From Alphaproteobacteria bacterium HGW-Alphaproteobacteria-6 (lineage in GTDB: Bacteria > Pseudomonadota > Alphaproteobacteria > Rhodobacterales > Rhodobacteraceae), in NCBI GenBank assembly GCA_002841115.1, contig PHEC01000003.1:1-61278 (forward strand): a stretch of DNA of 61,278 nucleotides. The letters are read 5' to 3'. Position numbers and translations under genes: made by a program. Shown piece after piece: positions 39,155 through 49,164 of the stretch. Each line of letters opens with the position of its first letter. Positions within the stretch are counted from its first letter, which is position 1. The notes beneath the pieces are model-generated. The model was not told the DNA's origin. It searched no databases and saw nothing but the letters and a program-made list of their open reading frames with translations.

Positions 39155-40096
39155 TCAGACGACGAGCGCCCGCGCCTCGCGGCCCGAAACCACGCGCCGC
39201 GTCGCGGGCATCTCGCGGGCCTCCAGCGTGGCGAATTCCGGAAAGATCGCCAGGATCTCGTCGAGAAGCGCCGCCTGCCCCTTCACGAACGCACCGCCCG
39301 GATGGAAACTTTCGCTCGGCACGCCCTCGGCGAAGACGATCTCGTGCCGGTCGAGGAGGATATGCACATAATCCACCATGGCCACCGGCTCGCGCGAGAT
39401 GCCGGGCAGGCCGACCAGATGGCTCGCCGCGACCAGCACTTCCGGCTCGCCCAGCAGCAGTTCGGCCCGCCAGCCCCGCACCAGCATCCGGTGCTGTGGC
39501 GAGACGAGAAGATCGCGGTCGTTACCCATGGCACCCGTCGCGATGCGCACCGGGGCGAACCGCCCGTTGCCGCGCACCCGCCGCCGCCCGACCCAGCGCA
39601 CCGCCTGCGGCCCGTGGTCGAGCGTCTCGACCAGATCGCCCGGCACGACCGCCTCGGCCCGCATCTCGCCGCCCGGCACCGCGATCCGCGTTCCCGCGAC
39701 GAAACAGGGCGGCACCGGCCAGGGCACCGGGCTGACCTGGTTCAGCGCGCCGACGTTCAGCCCGGTGTTGCCGTTCTGAAGGTCGGGCAGGTTGTCGCCG
39801 TCCGCGTTCAGGTCGATCGCGACGGTCTGGAAACTGCCGTTGCCGAGATCGATCCGGATGAAGGCGGCGGCCTGAAGCGGGTCATTGCGAACGTTCCCGC
39901 TGCCGAGAAAGTCATAGCCCAACCAGGTCAGGCCGCCGTCAAGCGACACAAACTCACCGGAAAGCGGGTCGTCGATCTGACTGTCGACTTCAAGAAATGT
40001 CAGCGTGGAAAAGGTGTTGTTGATGATGTTGATGTTCGCGCCGCTCACGAACGGGTCGCCGTTCACGTTCTGAGCCGTGAGCACAAAAGTCGCCAT
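39155..40096 (-). CDS. Hint (hedgehog/intein-like) domain protein
   Basis: CFVAGTRIAVPGGEMRAEAVVPGDLVETLDHGPQAVRWVGRRRV...LVSPQHRMLV. Confidence 0.9.
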   Translation of the reverse strand: MATFVLTAQNVNGDPFVSGANINIINNTFSTLTFLEVDSQIDDPLSGEFVSLDGGLTWLGYDFLGSGNVRNDPLQAAAFIRIDLGNGSFQTVAIDLNADGDNLPDLQNGNTGLNVGALNQVSPVPWPVPPCFVAGTRIAVPGGEMRAEAVVPGDLVETLDHGPQAVRWVGRRRVRGNGRFAPVRIATGAMGNDRDLLVSPQHRMLVRGWRAELLLGEPEVLVAASHLVGLPGISREPVAMVDYVHILLDRHEIVFAEGVPSESFHPGGAFVKGQAALLDEILAIFPEFATLEAREMPATRRVVSGREARALVV

Positions 40097-40156
40097 GCCT
40101 GCAATCCGCCCCTTGGCTGGCCCTCTTCGGAGCCGGCAACCCACCCGCGGAAAAGG

Positions 40157-40171
40157 TTAACAAAAGGTTAA
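40157..40171. promoter_or_regulatory. Perfect CtrA-type box TTAA-N7-TTAA (within AAAAGGTTAACAAAAGGTTAAC) upstream of the Hint gene
   Basis: Direct match to TTAA-N7-TTAA about 60 bp from the start codon. Confidence 0.65.
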
Positions 40172-40268
40172 CAGATCATTACGCCCGAAGTGCATGCCCG
40201 TCCGGAAAGGCCGGCAACTGTGTCTGTTCAAGCGCACCCCGGGCCGGAATCGTGGCCCCGGATCGACA

Positions 40269-40294
40269 GCGGGCCGGGCAACCGCCCGGCCCGC
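40269..40294 (-). terminator. Hairpin terminator after gltB (11-bp stem GCGGGCCGGGC/GCCCGGCCCGC, loop AACC)
   Basis: Perfect stem 19 nt past the stop codon; no U-tract. Confidence 0.6.
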
Positions 40295-40312
40295 GCCATC
40301 CTTTCGGCCCGA

Positions 40313-43300
40313 TCACTCGCCCGGCACCGCCCTTGCCTGCTCGCCCAGCGGATAGGGCAGATGCGCCAGCATCTCCTTCGGGCAGACCTGGATGAAATGC
40401 GCCCGCTCGGTGGCCCAGTCCTGCAGGATCAACCGCGCCTTCGGGCTGCCGGTCTCGGCAGCGTGACGGGTGATCAGCGCCTTCAGCTCGTCCTCCCAAT
40501 GCGGATGCCCCAGGGGCCCGGTCACCAGCGTCTCGCGGTTGATCAGCGCCCCGGCGCGGCCGTCGGGATCATGCAGATAGGCCATGCCGCCGGTCATGCC
40601 GGCACCGAAATTGGCACCAATCGAGCCGAGGATCACCGCGACCCCGCCGGTCATGTATTCGCAACCGTTCGAGCCGCAGCCCTCGATCACCACCGTCGCA
40701 CCCGAGTTCCGGACCGCGAAACGCTCGCCCGCCCGGCCCGAGGCGAAAAGGTAGCCGTCGGTCGCACCGTACAGCACGGTATTGCCGATGATGGTATTGG
40801 CCGAGGCTTCGAGCGGCGAGATCATCGGCGGGCGCACCACGATGACACCCCCCGACAGGCCCTTGCCGACATAGTCATTGGCATCGCCCGACACCTCGAG
40901 CTTCAGCCCCGGTGCGGCGAAGGCGCCGAGCGACTGACCGCAGGAGCCCGACAGCTTGACCGTCAGGTGATCGGGTTGCAGCGCATTGCGCATCCCGAAC
41001 TTGCGCACGATCAGCGACGAGGCCCGCGCGCCGATGGTGCGGTGGGTGTTCCGGACCGCATAGCTGAGCTGCATCTTCTCGCCATCCTCGAAGAACCGCG
41101 CGCCGTCGCGGATGATCTCGGCATCCAGCGTGTCCAGCACCATGTTGCGCGGCTTGGAGCGGTCGTAGACGATCCGCTCGGCGCCATCGACGGTGATCAG
41201 CAAGGGGTTGAGGTCGAGGTCGTCAAGGTCGGCCGAGCCGCGGCTGACCTGGCTGAGAAGATCGGCCCGGCCGATGATCTCGTCGAGGCTGCGCGCGCCG
41301 ATCTGGCTGAGGATCTCGCGCACCTCCTGGGCATAGAAGGTGATCAGGTTGACCACCTTGTCGGCGCTGCCGGTGAACTTGGCCCGAAGCGCCTCGTCCT
41401 GGGTGCAGACGCCGACCGGGCAGGTGTTCGACTGGCACTGGCGCACCATGATGCAGCCCATGGCGATCAGCGCGGCGGTGCCGATGCCGTATTCCTCGGC
41501 GCCCATCATCGCGGCAATGATGATGTCGCGCCCGGTGCGCAGCCCGCCATCGGTGCGCAGGGTGATCCGGTCGCGCAAGCGGTTCATCGCCAGGACCTGA
41601 TGCGCCTCGGTCAGGCCCATCTCCCACGGCAGGCCGGCATATTTGATCGAGGTGGCGGGCGAGGCGCCGGTGCCGCCGTTGTGGCCCGAGATCAGGATGA
41701 TGTCGGCCCTGGCCTTGGCGACCCCGGCGGCGATCGTGCCGACGCCGGAGGAGGAGACCAGCTTGACCGTCACCTTGGCGCGCGGGTTGATCTGCTTGAG
41801 GTCATAGATCAGCTGCGCCAGATCCTCGATGCTGTAGATATCGTGATGCGGCGGCGGGCTGATCAGCGTCACCCCCGGCGTCGAGTGGCGCAGGCGGGCA
41901 ATCAGCTTGGTCACCTTGAGCCCCGGCAACTGCCCGCCCTCGCCGGGCTTGGCGCCCTGGGCGACCTTGATTTCCAGTTCCTCGCAGGCGTTGAGGTATT
42001 CGGCCGTCACCCCGAAGCGGCCCGACGCCACCTGCTTGATCTTGGCCGAGGGGTTGTCGCCGTTGGCCTCCGGGGTGAAATGCGCCGGATCTTCGCCGCC
42101 CTCGCCGCTGTCGGACTTGGCGCCGATCCGGTTCATCGCGATGTTCAGCGTCTTGTGCGCCTCGGGGGAAAGCGCGCCAAGGCTCATCCCCGGCGTGACG
42201 AAGCGCTTGCGGATCGAGGTGATCGATTCCACCTCCTCGATCGGCACCGGCCGGCCCATCGGCTTGATGTCGAGAAGGTCGCGGATATGGATCGGCGGAT
42301 TGGCCCGCATCGTCGCCGAATACTGCTTCCACAGGTCATAGGAGGCCCGCTCGCAGGCGGTTTGCAGCATGTGCATCGTCGTCGCTTCCCAGGCGTGTTT
42401 CTCGCCCTTCGCCCGCGCCTTGTAAAAGCCGCCGACCGGCAGCACGTCGGCCGGGGCGGTCCAGCCCTTCGCGTGGATCTCCTCCATCTTGTGCTGGATG
42501 CCGGTGACCCCGATGCCCGAGATGCGGCTGTGCATGCCGGGGAAATATTCCGCCACCATGGCGCGCGACAGCCCGACCGCCTCGAAGTTCAACCCGCCGC
42601 GATAGGAGGAGATGACCGAAATGCCCATCTTCGACATGATCTTCAGAAGGCCCGCGTCGATCGCGTCGCGGTAGCGGCGCATCGCGTCCAGCAGCGTGCC
42701 CTCGATCAGCCCGCGCCGCACCCGGTCGGCGATCGAATCCTGCGCCAGATAGGCGTTGACCGTGGTCGCCCCGCCGCCGATCAGCACCGCGAAGTAATGC
42801 GGATCGATGCATTCGGCCGAGCGCACGTTGATCGAGCAGAAGGTGCGCAGACCCTTGCGGGTCAGCCAGCTGTGCACCGCGCTGGTGGCGAGGATCATCG
42901 GCATCGCCACCTTGTCGGGGCCCTGATGCTGATCGCTCAGCACGATATGGCCGACGCCCGAGCGCACCGCATCCTCGGCCTCGGCGCGGATCCGCTCCAG
43001 CCCCTGACGCAGCGCATCGGCGCCCGCGCCTGCGGCGAAAGTGCAGTCGATGAAGGCGACATGGCCGTCGAACTGGCGCACCATCGCGTCGAACTCGGCA
43101 TTGGCGATGAACGGGCTTTCCAGCACCAGGATCTCGGTCTGGCTGCTGTCCTCGTCGAGCACGTTCTTGAGGTTGCCAAAACGGGTCTTCAGGCTCATCA
43201 CCCGCGCCTCGCGCAAGCTGTCGATCGGCGGGTTGGTGACCTGGCTGAAGTTCTGCCGGAAGAAATGCGACAGCGGCCGGTATTGCCGCGACAGCACCGC

Positions 43301-44851
43301 CGGCGGCGTGTCGTCGCCCATCGAGGCGATCATCTCCTTGCCGTCCTCGGCCATCGGCGCCAGAACCTGCTCCAGCTCTTCCAGCGTGTAGCCGGCGGCG
43401 ATCTGGCGGCGGCGCAGGTCGGCGCCCTCGTGGATCGCGTGTTCCGGCACGTCGCGCAGAATCGCGTTCAGATCGACGACCTTGTCGATCCAGTCGGCAT
43501 AGGGCAACGCCGCCGCCAGCCGGTCCTTCATCTCGGCGTCGTGGTAAAGCCGGCCTTCGGCCATGTCGACCGCGATCATCTGGCCGGGCCCAAGCGCACC
43601 CTTCTCGCGCACCACCGCCTCGTCGACCGGCACCATCCCGGCCTCTGACCCGGCGATCAGCAAGCCGTCGCCGGTGACGACATAGCGCATCGGCCGCAGG
43701 CCGTTGCGGTCAAGCCCGCCGCAGACCCAGCGGCCATCGGTCATCGCCAGTGCTGCCGGCCCGTCCCAGGGTTCCATCACCGCGTTGCAATAGGCATACA
43801 TGTCCTGCCAGGGCTTGGGCAGTTCCACCGTCGATTTCGACCAGGCCTCGGGCACCAGCATGGTCTTGGCCATCGGCGCCGAGCGCCCGGCACGCACCAA
43901 GACCTCGAAGACCGCGTCAAGCGCCGCACTGTCGCTGGAGCCCTGCGCCACGATCGGCTTGATATCGCCGGCCTGCTCGCCGAAGGTCGCGCTGGCCATG
44001 CGGATCTCGTGGCTTTTCATCCAGTTGAGGTTGCCCTTCAGCGTGTTGATCTCGCCGTTATGGGCCAGCATGCGGAACGGCTGGGCCAGCCACCATTGCG
44101 GGAAGGTATTGGTCGAATAGCGCTGGTGATAGATCGCGAAGGCGCTCTCGAACCGCTCGTCCTTGAGGTCGGGATAGAATTCGGCGACCTGTTCGGCCAG
44201 CATCATGCCCTTGTAGATGATCGACCGGCACGACAGCGAACAAAGATACATGCCGACGATGCCGGCCGCCTGCGCCGCCTTCTCGATCCGCCGACGGATG
44301 ACGTAAAGCTCGCGCTCGAAGGCCTCGCGGTCGGTGCCCTTGCCGTTGCGGATCAGGATCTGCTCGATCTCGGGGCGGGTGGCATTGGCCTTCTCGCCCA
44401 GAACTTCGGTGTTCACCGGGACATGGCGCCAGCCGTAGATGTCATAGCCCATGCGCAGCACTTCGGTCTCGACGATGGTGCGGCAGGTCTCCTGCGCGCC
44501 GAAATCGGTGCGCGGCAGGAAGACCTGGCCAACCGCGACCAGCGCCTTCATGTCGGGCTCGTGCCCGGTGCGCCGGATCTGGTCGTAAAAGAACGGCACC
44601 GGGATCTGGACATGGATGCCGGCACCGTCACCGGTCTTGCCGTCGGCATCGACCGCGCCGCGATGCCAGACCGCCTTCAGGGCGTCGATGCCGTGCTCGA
44701 CGACCTTTCGGCTCGCCTTGCCGTCGATCGACACGACAAGGCCGACACCGCAGGAGGAATGCTCATCCTCGGCCCGGTAAAGGCTGTTTTCAGCCATCCA
44801 GGCGCGTTTGCTTTCCTCGGCGGCGGGCCAGCTTGCATCGAACTCGGTCAT
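40313..44851 (-). CDS. gltB: Glutamate synthase large subunit
   Basis: CGVGLVVSIDGKASRKVVEHGIDALKAVWHRGAVDADGKTGDGAGI; full GOGAT alpha architecture, 1512 aa. Confidence 0.98.
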   Translation of the reverse strand: MTEFDASWPAAEESKRAWMAENSLYRAEDEHSSCGVGLVVSIDGKASRKVVEHGIDALKAVWHRGAVDADGKTGDGAGIHVQIPVPFFYDQIRRTGHEPDMKALVAVGQVFLPRTDFGAQETCRTIVETEVLRMGYDIYGWRHVPVNTEVLGEKANATRPEIEQILIRNGKGTDREAFERELYVIRRRIEKAAQAAGIVGMYLCSLSCRSIIYKGMMLAEQVAEFYPDLKDERFESAFAIYHQRYSTNTFPQWWLAQPFRMLAHNGEINTLKGNLNWMKSHEIRMASATFGEQAGDIKPIVAQGSSDSAALDAVFEVLVRAGRSAPMAKTMLVPEAWSKSTVELPKPWQDMYAYCNAVMEPWDGPAALAMTDGRWVCGGLDRNGLRPMRYVVTGDGLLIAGSEAGMVPVDEAVVREKGALGPGQMIAVDMAEGRLYHDAEMKDRLAAALPYADWIDKVVDLNAILRDVPEHAIHEGADLRRRQIAAGYTLEELEQVLAPMAEDGKEMIASMGDDTPPAVLSRQYRPLSHFFRQNFSQVTNPPIDSLREARVMSLKTRFGNLKNVLDEDSSQTEILVLESPFIANAEFDAMVRQFDGHVAFIDCTFAAGAGADALRQGLERIRAEAEDAVRSGVGHIVLSDQHQGPDKVAMPMILATSAVHSWLTRKGLRTFCSINVRSAECIDPHYFAVLIGGGATTVNAYLAQDSIADRVRRGLIEGTLLDAMRRYRDAIDAGLLKIMSKMGISVISSYRGGLNFEAVGLSRAMVAEYFPGMHSRISGIGVTGIQHKMEEIHAKGWTAPADVLPVGGFYKARAKGEKHAWEATTMHMLQTACERASYDLWKQYSATMRANPPIHIRDLLDIKPMGRPVPIEEVESITSIRKRFVTPGMSLGALSPEAHKTLNIAMNRIGAKSDSGEGGEDPAHFTPEANGDNPSAKIKQVASGRFGVTAEYLNACEELEIKVAQGAKPGEGGQLPGLKVTKLIARLRHSTPGVTLISPPPHHDIYSIEDLAQLIYDLKQINPRAKVTVKLVSSSGVGTIAAGVAKARADIILISGHNGGTGASPATSIKYAGLPWEMGLTEAHQVLAMNRLRDRITLRTDGGLRTGRDIIIAAMMGAEEYGIGTAALIAMGCIMVRQCQSNTCPVGVCTQDEALRAKFTGSADKVVNLITFYAQEVREILSQIGARSLDEIIGRADLLSQVSRGSADLDDLDLNPLLITVDGAERIVYDRSKPRNMVLDTLDAEIIRDGARFFEDGEKMQLSYAVRNTHRTIGARASSLIVRKFGMRNALQPDHLTVKLSGSCGQSLGAFAAPGLKLEVSGDANDYVGKGLSGGVIVVRPPMISPLEASANTIIGNTVLYGATDGYLFASGRAGERFAVRNSGATVVIEGCGSNGCEYMTGGVAVILGSIGANFGAGMTGGMAYLHDPDGRAGALINRETLVTGPLGHPHWEDELKALITRHAAETGSPKARLILQDWATERAHFIQVCPKEMLAHLPYPLGEQARAVPGE

Positions 44852-45273
44852 GGCAGGTCTCCCGCAAGGTGAGGGTGCTTGGCTTCGTATTCCGCCCGGG
44901 TTGCGCGGCGGTGGTCGCCGGCCAGCGCAAGGCCCGGCAGCGCCCGGTCGGTATAGATCTCGCTAGCCAGCGGAATGTCGCGGGCGGCGTCGAAAAGCCC
45001 CGGCATCAGCTCAAACGGGGCGTCGGCGGTATCGGTGTCGCGCATCCACAGATGCGACCCGCAGGTCGGGCAAAAGGCCCGCTCTGCAAAGGGCGTCGAC
45101 TGGTAGCGCGCGACCGGTCCGGTTACCGTCACGGCGGCGGCTGGCACGCTGAGGCTGACAAACAGGGCACCCGACCAGCGCTGGCACATCCGGCAATGGC
45201 AGGCGCCGGTAAAGCCGCCATGATCGGCGACGGTGACGCGGACCGCGCCGCACAGGCAATGGCCGGTGATCAT
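44848..45273 (-). CDS. GFA family (glutathione-dependent formaldehyde-activating/CENP-V-like) protein
   Basis: GHCLCGAVRVTVADHGGFTGACHCRMCQRWSGALF...FCPTCGSHLWM. Confidence 0.92.
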   Translation of the reverse strand: MITGHCLCGAVRVTVADHGGFTGACHCRMCQRWSGALFVSLSVPAAAVTVTGPVARYQSTPFAERAFCPTCGSHLWMRDTDTADAPFELMPGLFDAARDIPLASEIYTDRALPGLALAGDHRRATRAEYEAKHPHLAGDLP

Positions 45274-45953
45274 GGCTGCACCCTGGCCATCATCTGGTCG
45301 CAGTCAAATTCCGGATCCTCGGACAAAAACCCGGTCTCGCCCGGCAGCGCGAAGGTGACCGGGGTGCTGATCACGCTGTCGCGGTCGCCGAAGGCATTCT
45401 CGAATTCCTCGGTATCGGCATAGAAGATGCGCCAGTCGCGCTGGATGAACTGCCGCCCCCAGCGGTGCCAGACCATCTCGCCCGCCCCGTCATAGGCGGT
45501 CAGGTCGAACTCGGTCCGCTCCAGCGCCACGCCGTCGATGGCAAGGCTTGCGCCGGTCAGCCGGTCATGGCCGACATAGCGGCGAACCTCGCCGCTGTCC
45601 GAGCGGGTGGTGAAATCGAAGTCGTCGCGCCCGGTCGCCAGAAGCGTGCTGAACGAGGCCGGATCGGCCTCGGTGGCGATCCGGTCACGCTCGCCGGTTT
45701 CCAGGTCGATGCTGTCGATCCAGCGTGTCTCGCTGTCGATCCGGCTGATGTAATGGGGCCCCTCGCTGTCCATGTAGACCGCCCATTGGTCGCCCGGCGC
45801 CTCGGCCGGGCAGCGGTAGTGCTGCGAGACCTGGCAATTGCGCAGCTGCGCGGTGGCATAGGCGGTGCAGCCCTGCGGCACCTGAAAGGTGCCTGCCGCG
45901 GCGAGGGCGGGCGCGGCGAAGAGCGCAAGCGCCATTAAAGCGAAGCGTGTCAT
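45270..45953 (-). CDS. Secreted hypothetical protein A in glt operon
   Basis: Signal peptide; overlaps GFA gene by 4 nt; ends GETGFLSEDPEFDCDQMMARV. Confidence 0.85.
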   Translation of the reverse strand: MTRFALMALALFAAPALAAAGTFQVPQGCTAYATAQLRNCQVSQHYRCPAEAPGDQWAVYMDSEGPHYISRIDSETRWIDSIDLETGERDRIATEADPASFSTLLATGRDDFDFTTRSDSGEVRRYVGHDRLTGASLAIDGVALERTEFDLTAYDGAGEMVWHRWGRQFIQRDWRIFYADTEEFENAFGDRDSVISTPVTFALPGETGFLSEDPEFDCDQMMARVQP

Positions 45954-46696
45954 GCGGTCTCCTGTCTCGTTGCCGCAGACACGGCAGAGATCGTTTGACA
46001 GTCCGGACCCGGTTCGGGCGAGGCGAAGCCTGGTTCTCCCTTGCGGATGAGACGCACCGGTATCGCCGGCGCGTCCGGATTGCTGTCGTCGAGTACGTCG
46101 ATATGTGACTCACCCTCGAACTCGATGCCCTCGACCAGATCGACGTAGTAGGCCGTGGTTCCGGACAGGGTGGGCATCGGGCTCTGCAGCACCAGTTCGA
46201 CGTCGCCCCGAATCCTCAGGAGCGTGTTCCGGCCCAGCTGAAACGGTGAACCTTCCGGTCGCACCAGAAACAATGCATGGGCGGACCGGGTGATGCCCAT
46301 GATCGTGAGCATGAATTCCTGTTCGAACCTGGCCGAGCCTGCCCGCATGATCTCATCGGGGGACGGCGAACTGTCCCCCGAGACGAACTCGACGTGGAAT
46401 TGTCCGTCGGCGTCCGAAAGCTGGACAAGGTCGCCATTCCCTCGGGTATGGGTAATCGTGTCGAGTTGGGCATCTTCGTAGGCCTCATGACGGATGTACG
46501 GCTCGCCATCCGCCGGGCACCGAAATATGATCTCGACGCTGCAATCCATCTTGTGGACCGTCAGGATCGGATCACAGGCCAGCGCGCGCGAAAATATGTC
46601 GTCCAGCGCTGCCGCCGGCAGAGCCGGAAGAAGCACAAGCGCGCCGATCAGCAGGAACTTTCGCACCTTGGTCACCGTCAGGTTTCCTTCATCCAA
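45950..46696 (-). CDS. Secreted hypothetical protein B in glt operon (possible paralogue of A)
   Basis: Signal peptide; shared FRCPA and GEPGFxSPEPxxDCQ patterns with protein A. Confidence 0.85.
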   Translation of the reverse strand: MDEGNLTVTKVRKFLLIGALVLLPALPAAALDDIFSRALACDPILTVHKMDCSVEIIFRCPADGEPYIRHEAYEDAQLDTITHTRGNGDLVQLSDADGQFHVEFVSGDSSPSPDEIMRAGSARFEQEFMLTIMGITRSAHALFLVRPEGSPFQLGRNTLLRIRGDVELVLQSPMPTLSGTTAYYVDLVEGIEFEGESHIDVLDDSNPDAPAIPVRLIRKGEPGFASPEPGPDCQTISAVSAATRQETA

Positions 46697-46728
46697 CCGA
46701 CCAGCATCGCTGATCGTCCAACCCTGGC

Positions 46729-48165
46729 CTACTCGGCCGCGACCGCCGCTGCCCCGGCCAGATCGGCCAGCACCGCCGCCGCCGCCTCGCGTCCGTCACG
46801 GATCGCCCAGACCACCAGGGAGGCGCCGCGCACGATGTCGCCCACCGCATAGACGCCGGGCAGGCTGGTGGCATGGCTGGTGAAGTCGGCGCGGACCGTG
46901 CCCCAGCGGGTGACCTCCAGCCCCTCGACCCCCCAGAGTCTCGGCAGGTCCTCGGGCTCGAACCCCAGCGCCTTGATCACCAGGTCGGCCGGCTCGGTGT
47001 AGTCGGCCCCCGCGATCAGTTCGGACGACTGGCGGCCGCTGACATCGGGCTGGCCGAGCCGCATGCGCTGCACGATCACGCCCTCGACCGCAGCCTCGCC
47101 GACAAAGCCGCGCGGCGCGGTCAGCCAGACGAACTCGACGCCCTCTTCCTCGGCATTGGCGACCTCGCGCTGGCTGCCGGGCATGTTGGCGCGGTCACGG
47201 CGGTAAAGGCATTTCACCGATTGCGCACCCTGGCGGATCGCGGTGCGCACGCAGTCCATCGCGGTGTCGCCGCCGCCGATGACGACGACGCGCTTGCCCT
47301 CGGCGTTCATCTCGCCGCTGTCGAACTCGGGCACCTCGTCGCCGAAACTCTTGCGGTTCGAGGCGGTCAGGTAGTCGATCGCCCGCACGATGCCGCTTGC
47401 CTGCGCGTTCGGGCCGGACAGATCGCGGCTTCGGTAGACGCCGGTGGCGATGATCACCGCGTCATGGCGCCCGCGGATCGCGTCGAAGGCCAGATCCTCG
47501 CCGACGCTGCAGTTCAGGACAAACTCGACCCCGCCCTTTTCCAGTTGGGCAATGCGCTGCATCACCACGTCCTTTTCCAGCTTGAAGCCGGGGATGCCGT
47601 AGGTCAGCAGCCCGCCGGCGCGGTCATGGCGGTCATAGACCGTGACCTGAAGCCCGGCGCGGCGCAGAACATCGGCGGCGGCCAGCCCACCCGGCCCGGC
47701 ACCGATGATGCCGACGCTTTCGGCGCGCTCGGCCGCCGGCCGGATCGCCCGGACCCAGCCATTGTCCCAGGCGGTATCGGTCAGGTATTTCTCGACCGCG
47801 CCGATGGTGACGGTGCCGTGGCCGGATTGCTCGATCACGCAGTTGCCTTCACAAAGCCGGTCCTGCGGGCAGATCCGGCCGCAGATCTCGGGAAAGGTGT
47901 TGGTCTCCTGGCTCAGCTCATAAGCCTCTTGCAGGCGGCCCTCGGCGGTCAGGCGCAGCCAGTCGGGGATGTTGTTGTGCAAGGGGCAATGGGTCTGGCA
48001 ATAGGGCACGCCGCACTGGCTGCACCGCGCCGCCTGTTCGGCGGCCTTGGCGGCGGCGAACTCGCGATAGATCTCGGCGAAATCCTGGGCGCGGACGCTG
48101 GCCACACGCTTTTCCGGCATCTCTTTCGAGACGGTCACGAACTTCAGCATGCGTTGCGTGGCCAT
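46729..48165 (-). CDS. gltD: Glutamate synthase small subunit
   Basis: CSQCGVPYCQTHCPLHNNIPDWLRL...VGIIGAGPGGLAAADVLRRAG. Confidence 0.97.
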   Translation of the reverse strand: MATQRMLKFVTVSKEMPEKRVASVRAQDFAEIYREFAAAKAAEQAARCSQCGVPYCQTHCPLHNNIPDWLRLTAEGRLQEAYELSQETNTFPEICGRICPQDRLCEGNCVIEQSGHGTVTIGAVEKYLTDTAWDNGWVRAIRPAAERAESVGIIGAGPGGLAAADVLRRAGLQVTVYDRHDRAGGLLTYGIPGFKLEKDVVMQRIAQLEKGGVEFVLNCSVGEDLAFDAIRGRHDAVIIATGVYRSRDLSGPNAQASGIVRAIDYLTASNRKSFGDEVPEFDSGEMNAEGKRVVVIGGGDTAMDCVRTAIRQGAQSVKCLYRRDRANMPGSQREVANAEEEGVEFVWLTAPRGFVGEAAVEGVIVQRMRLGQPDVSGRQSSELIAGADYTEPADLVIKALGFEPEDLPRLWGVEGLEVTRWGTVRADFTSHATSLPGVYAVGDIVRGASLVVWAIRDGREAAAAVLADLAGAAAVAAE

Positions 48166-48223
48166 GATGGCGCCTCCCAGCCGCTATCGGGTGCACATTG
48201 CTACCCTGATGGCTGGAAAAATA

Positions 48224-48244
48224 AAAGTCACATATGCTGACTTT
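48224..48244. promoter_or_regulatory. Inverted repeat AAAGTCA-CATATGC-TGACTTT upstream of gltD
   Basis: Perfect 7-bp arms in an AT-rich intergenic region. Confidence 0.55.
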
Positions 48245-48322
48245 GTTTTAAAAATGTTCGACCGCAGTCGGTGAGTTTCGAGATTTTTCCCGATTTTTAG
48301 GTAAATATATATTACCTATTTC

Positions 48323-49129
48323 TCAAAACCCGACCCCGAGTGCTGCCAGAACCAGCGTTCCGACGATGATTCGCCACCAGCCGAACAGCGCATAACCATG
48401 CCGGCCGACATAGCCCAGCAGCCAGCGCACCACGAGCAGGGCGGCGACGAAGGCGGCAACAAAGCCGATCGCGATCTCGCCCCAGGCAGCGCCGTCCAGA
48501 AGCGCGCGGTTCTTCCACAGGTCATAGCTGAAGGCCGCCGCCATGGTCGGCATCGACAGGAAGAATGAAAACTCCGCCGCCGCGCGCTTGTCGGCACCGA
48601 AGGCCAGCGCGCCGACGATCGTCGCCCCCGACCGCGACACGCCGGGGATCATCGCCAGGCACTGGATCACCCCGATCGCGAAGGCCATCGGCAGGGGAAA
48701 GCGGTCGGCCTGAAAGTGGCGCGGGCGCAGGGGCAGCCGGTCGACGACCAGCAGAACCACCCCGCCAAGGATCAGCATCACCGCGATCAGCCGCGGGCTT
48801 TCGAACAGCACGGTCTTGATGAAGTCATGCGCCAGCACCCCGACCACCACCGCCGGCAGGAAGGCCAGAAGCACCGAGCCGGCGAAGTGCCGCGCCGCCG
48901 GATCGCGCGGCAATCCGGTCAGGGTCTGGCCGATCTTGGCGGCATAGACCCCGACGATCGCCAGGATCGCGCCAAGCTGAATCACCACCTCGAAGGTCTT
49001 GCCGGCACTCTGGAAACCCAGAAAATGCCCCGCCAGCAGGATATGCCCGGTCGAGGACACCGGAATGAACTCGGTCAGCCCTTCGAGAAGGCCAAGCAGC
49101 AGCGACGCAAACGTGGTGTCGGCCATCAC
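48323..49129 (-). CDS. uppP: Undecaprenyl-diphosphate phosphatase
   Basis: [44 protein letters not shown]. Confidence 0.96.
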   Translation of the reverse strand: MMADTTFASLLLGLLEGLTEFIPVSSTGHILLAGHFLGFQSAGKTFEVVIQLGAILAIVGVYAAKIGQTLTGLPRDPAARHFAGSVLLAFLPAVVVGVLAHDFIKTVLFESPRLIAVMLILGGVVLLVVDRLPLRPRHFQADRFPLPMAFAIGVIQCLAMIPGVSRSGATIVGALAFGADKRAAAEFSFFLSMPTMAAAFSYDLWKNRALLDGAAWGEIAIGFVAAFVAALLVVRWLLGYVGRHGYALFGWWRIIVGTLVLAALGVGF

Positions 49130-49164
49130 CGCACTCCTTGGATCAACACCCCGGACGCCTCGCG

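Noticed and set aside
40190-43648. 1152-aa plus-strand ORF
   Set aside because: Antisense to gltB; low-complexity R/H/D/P-rich translation typical of high-GC shadow frames.
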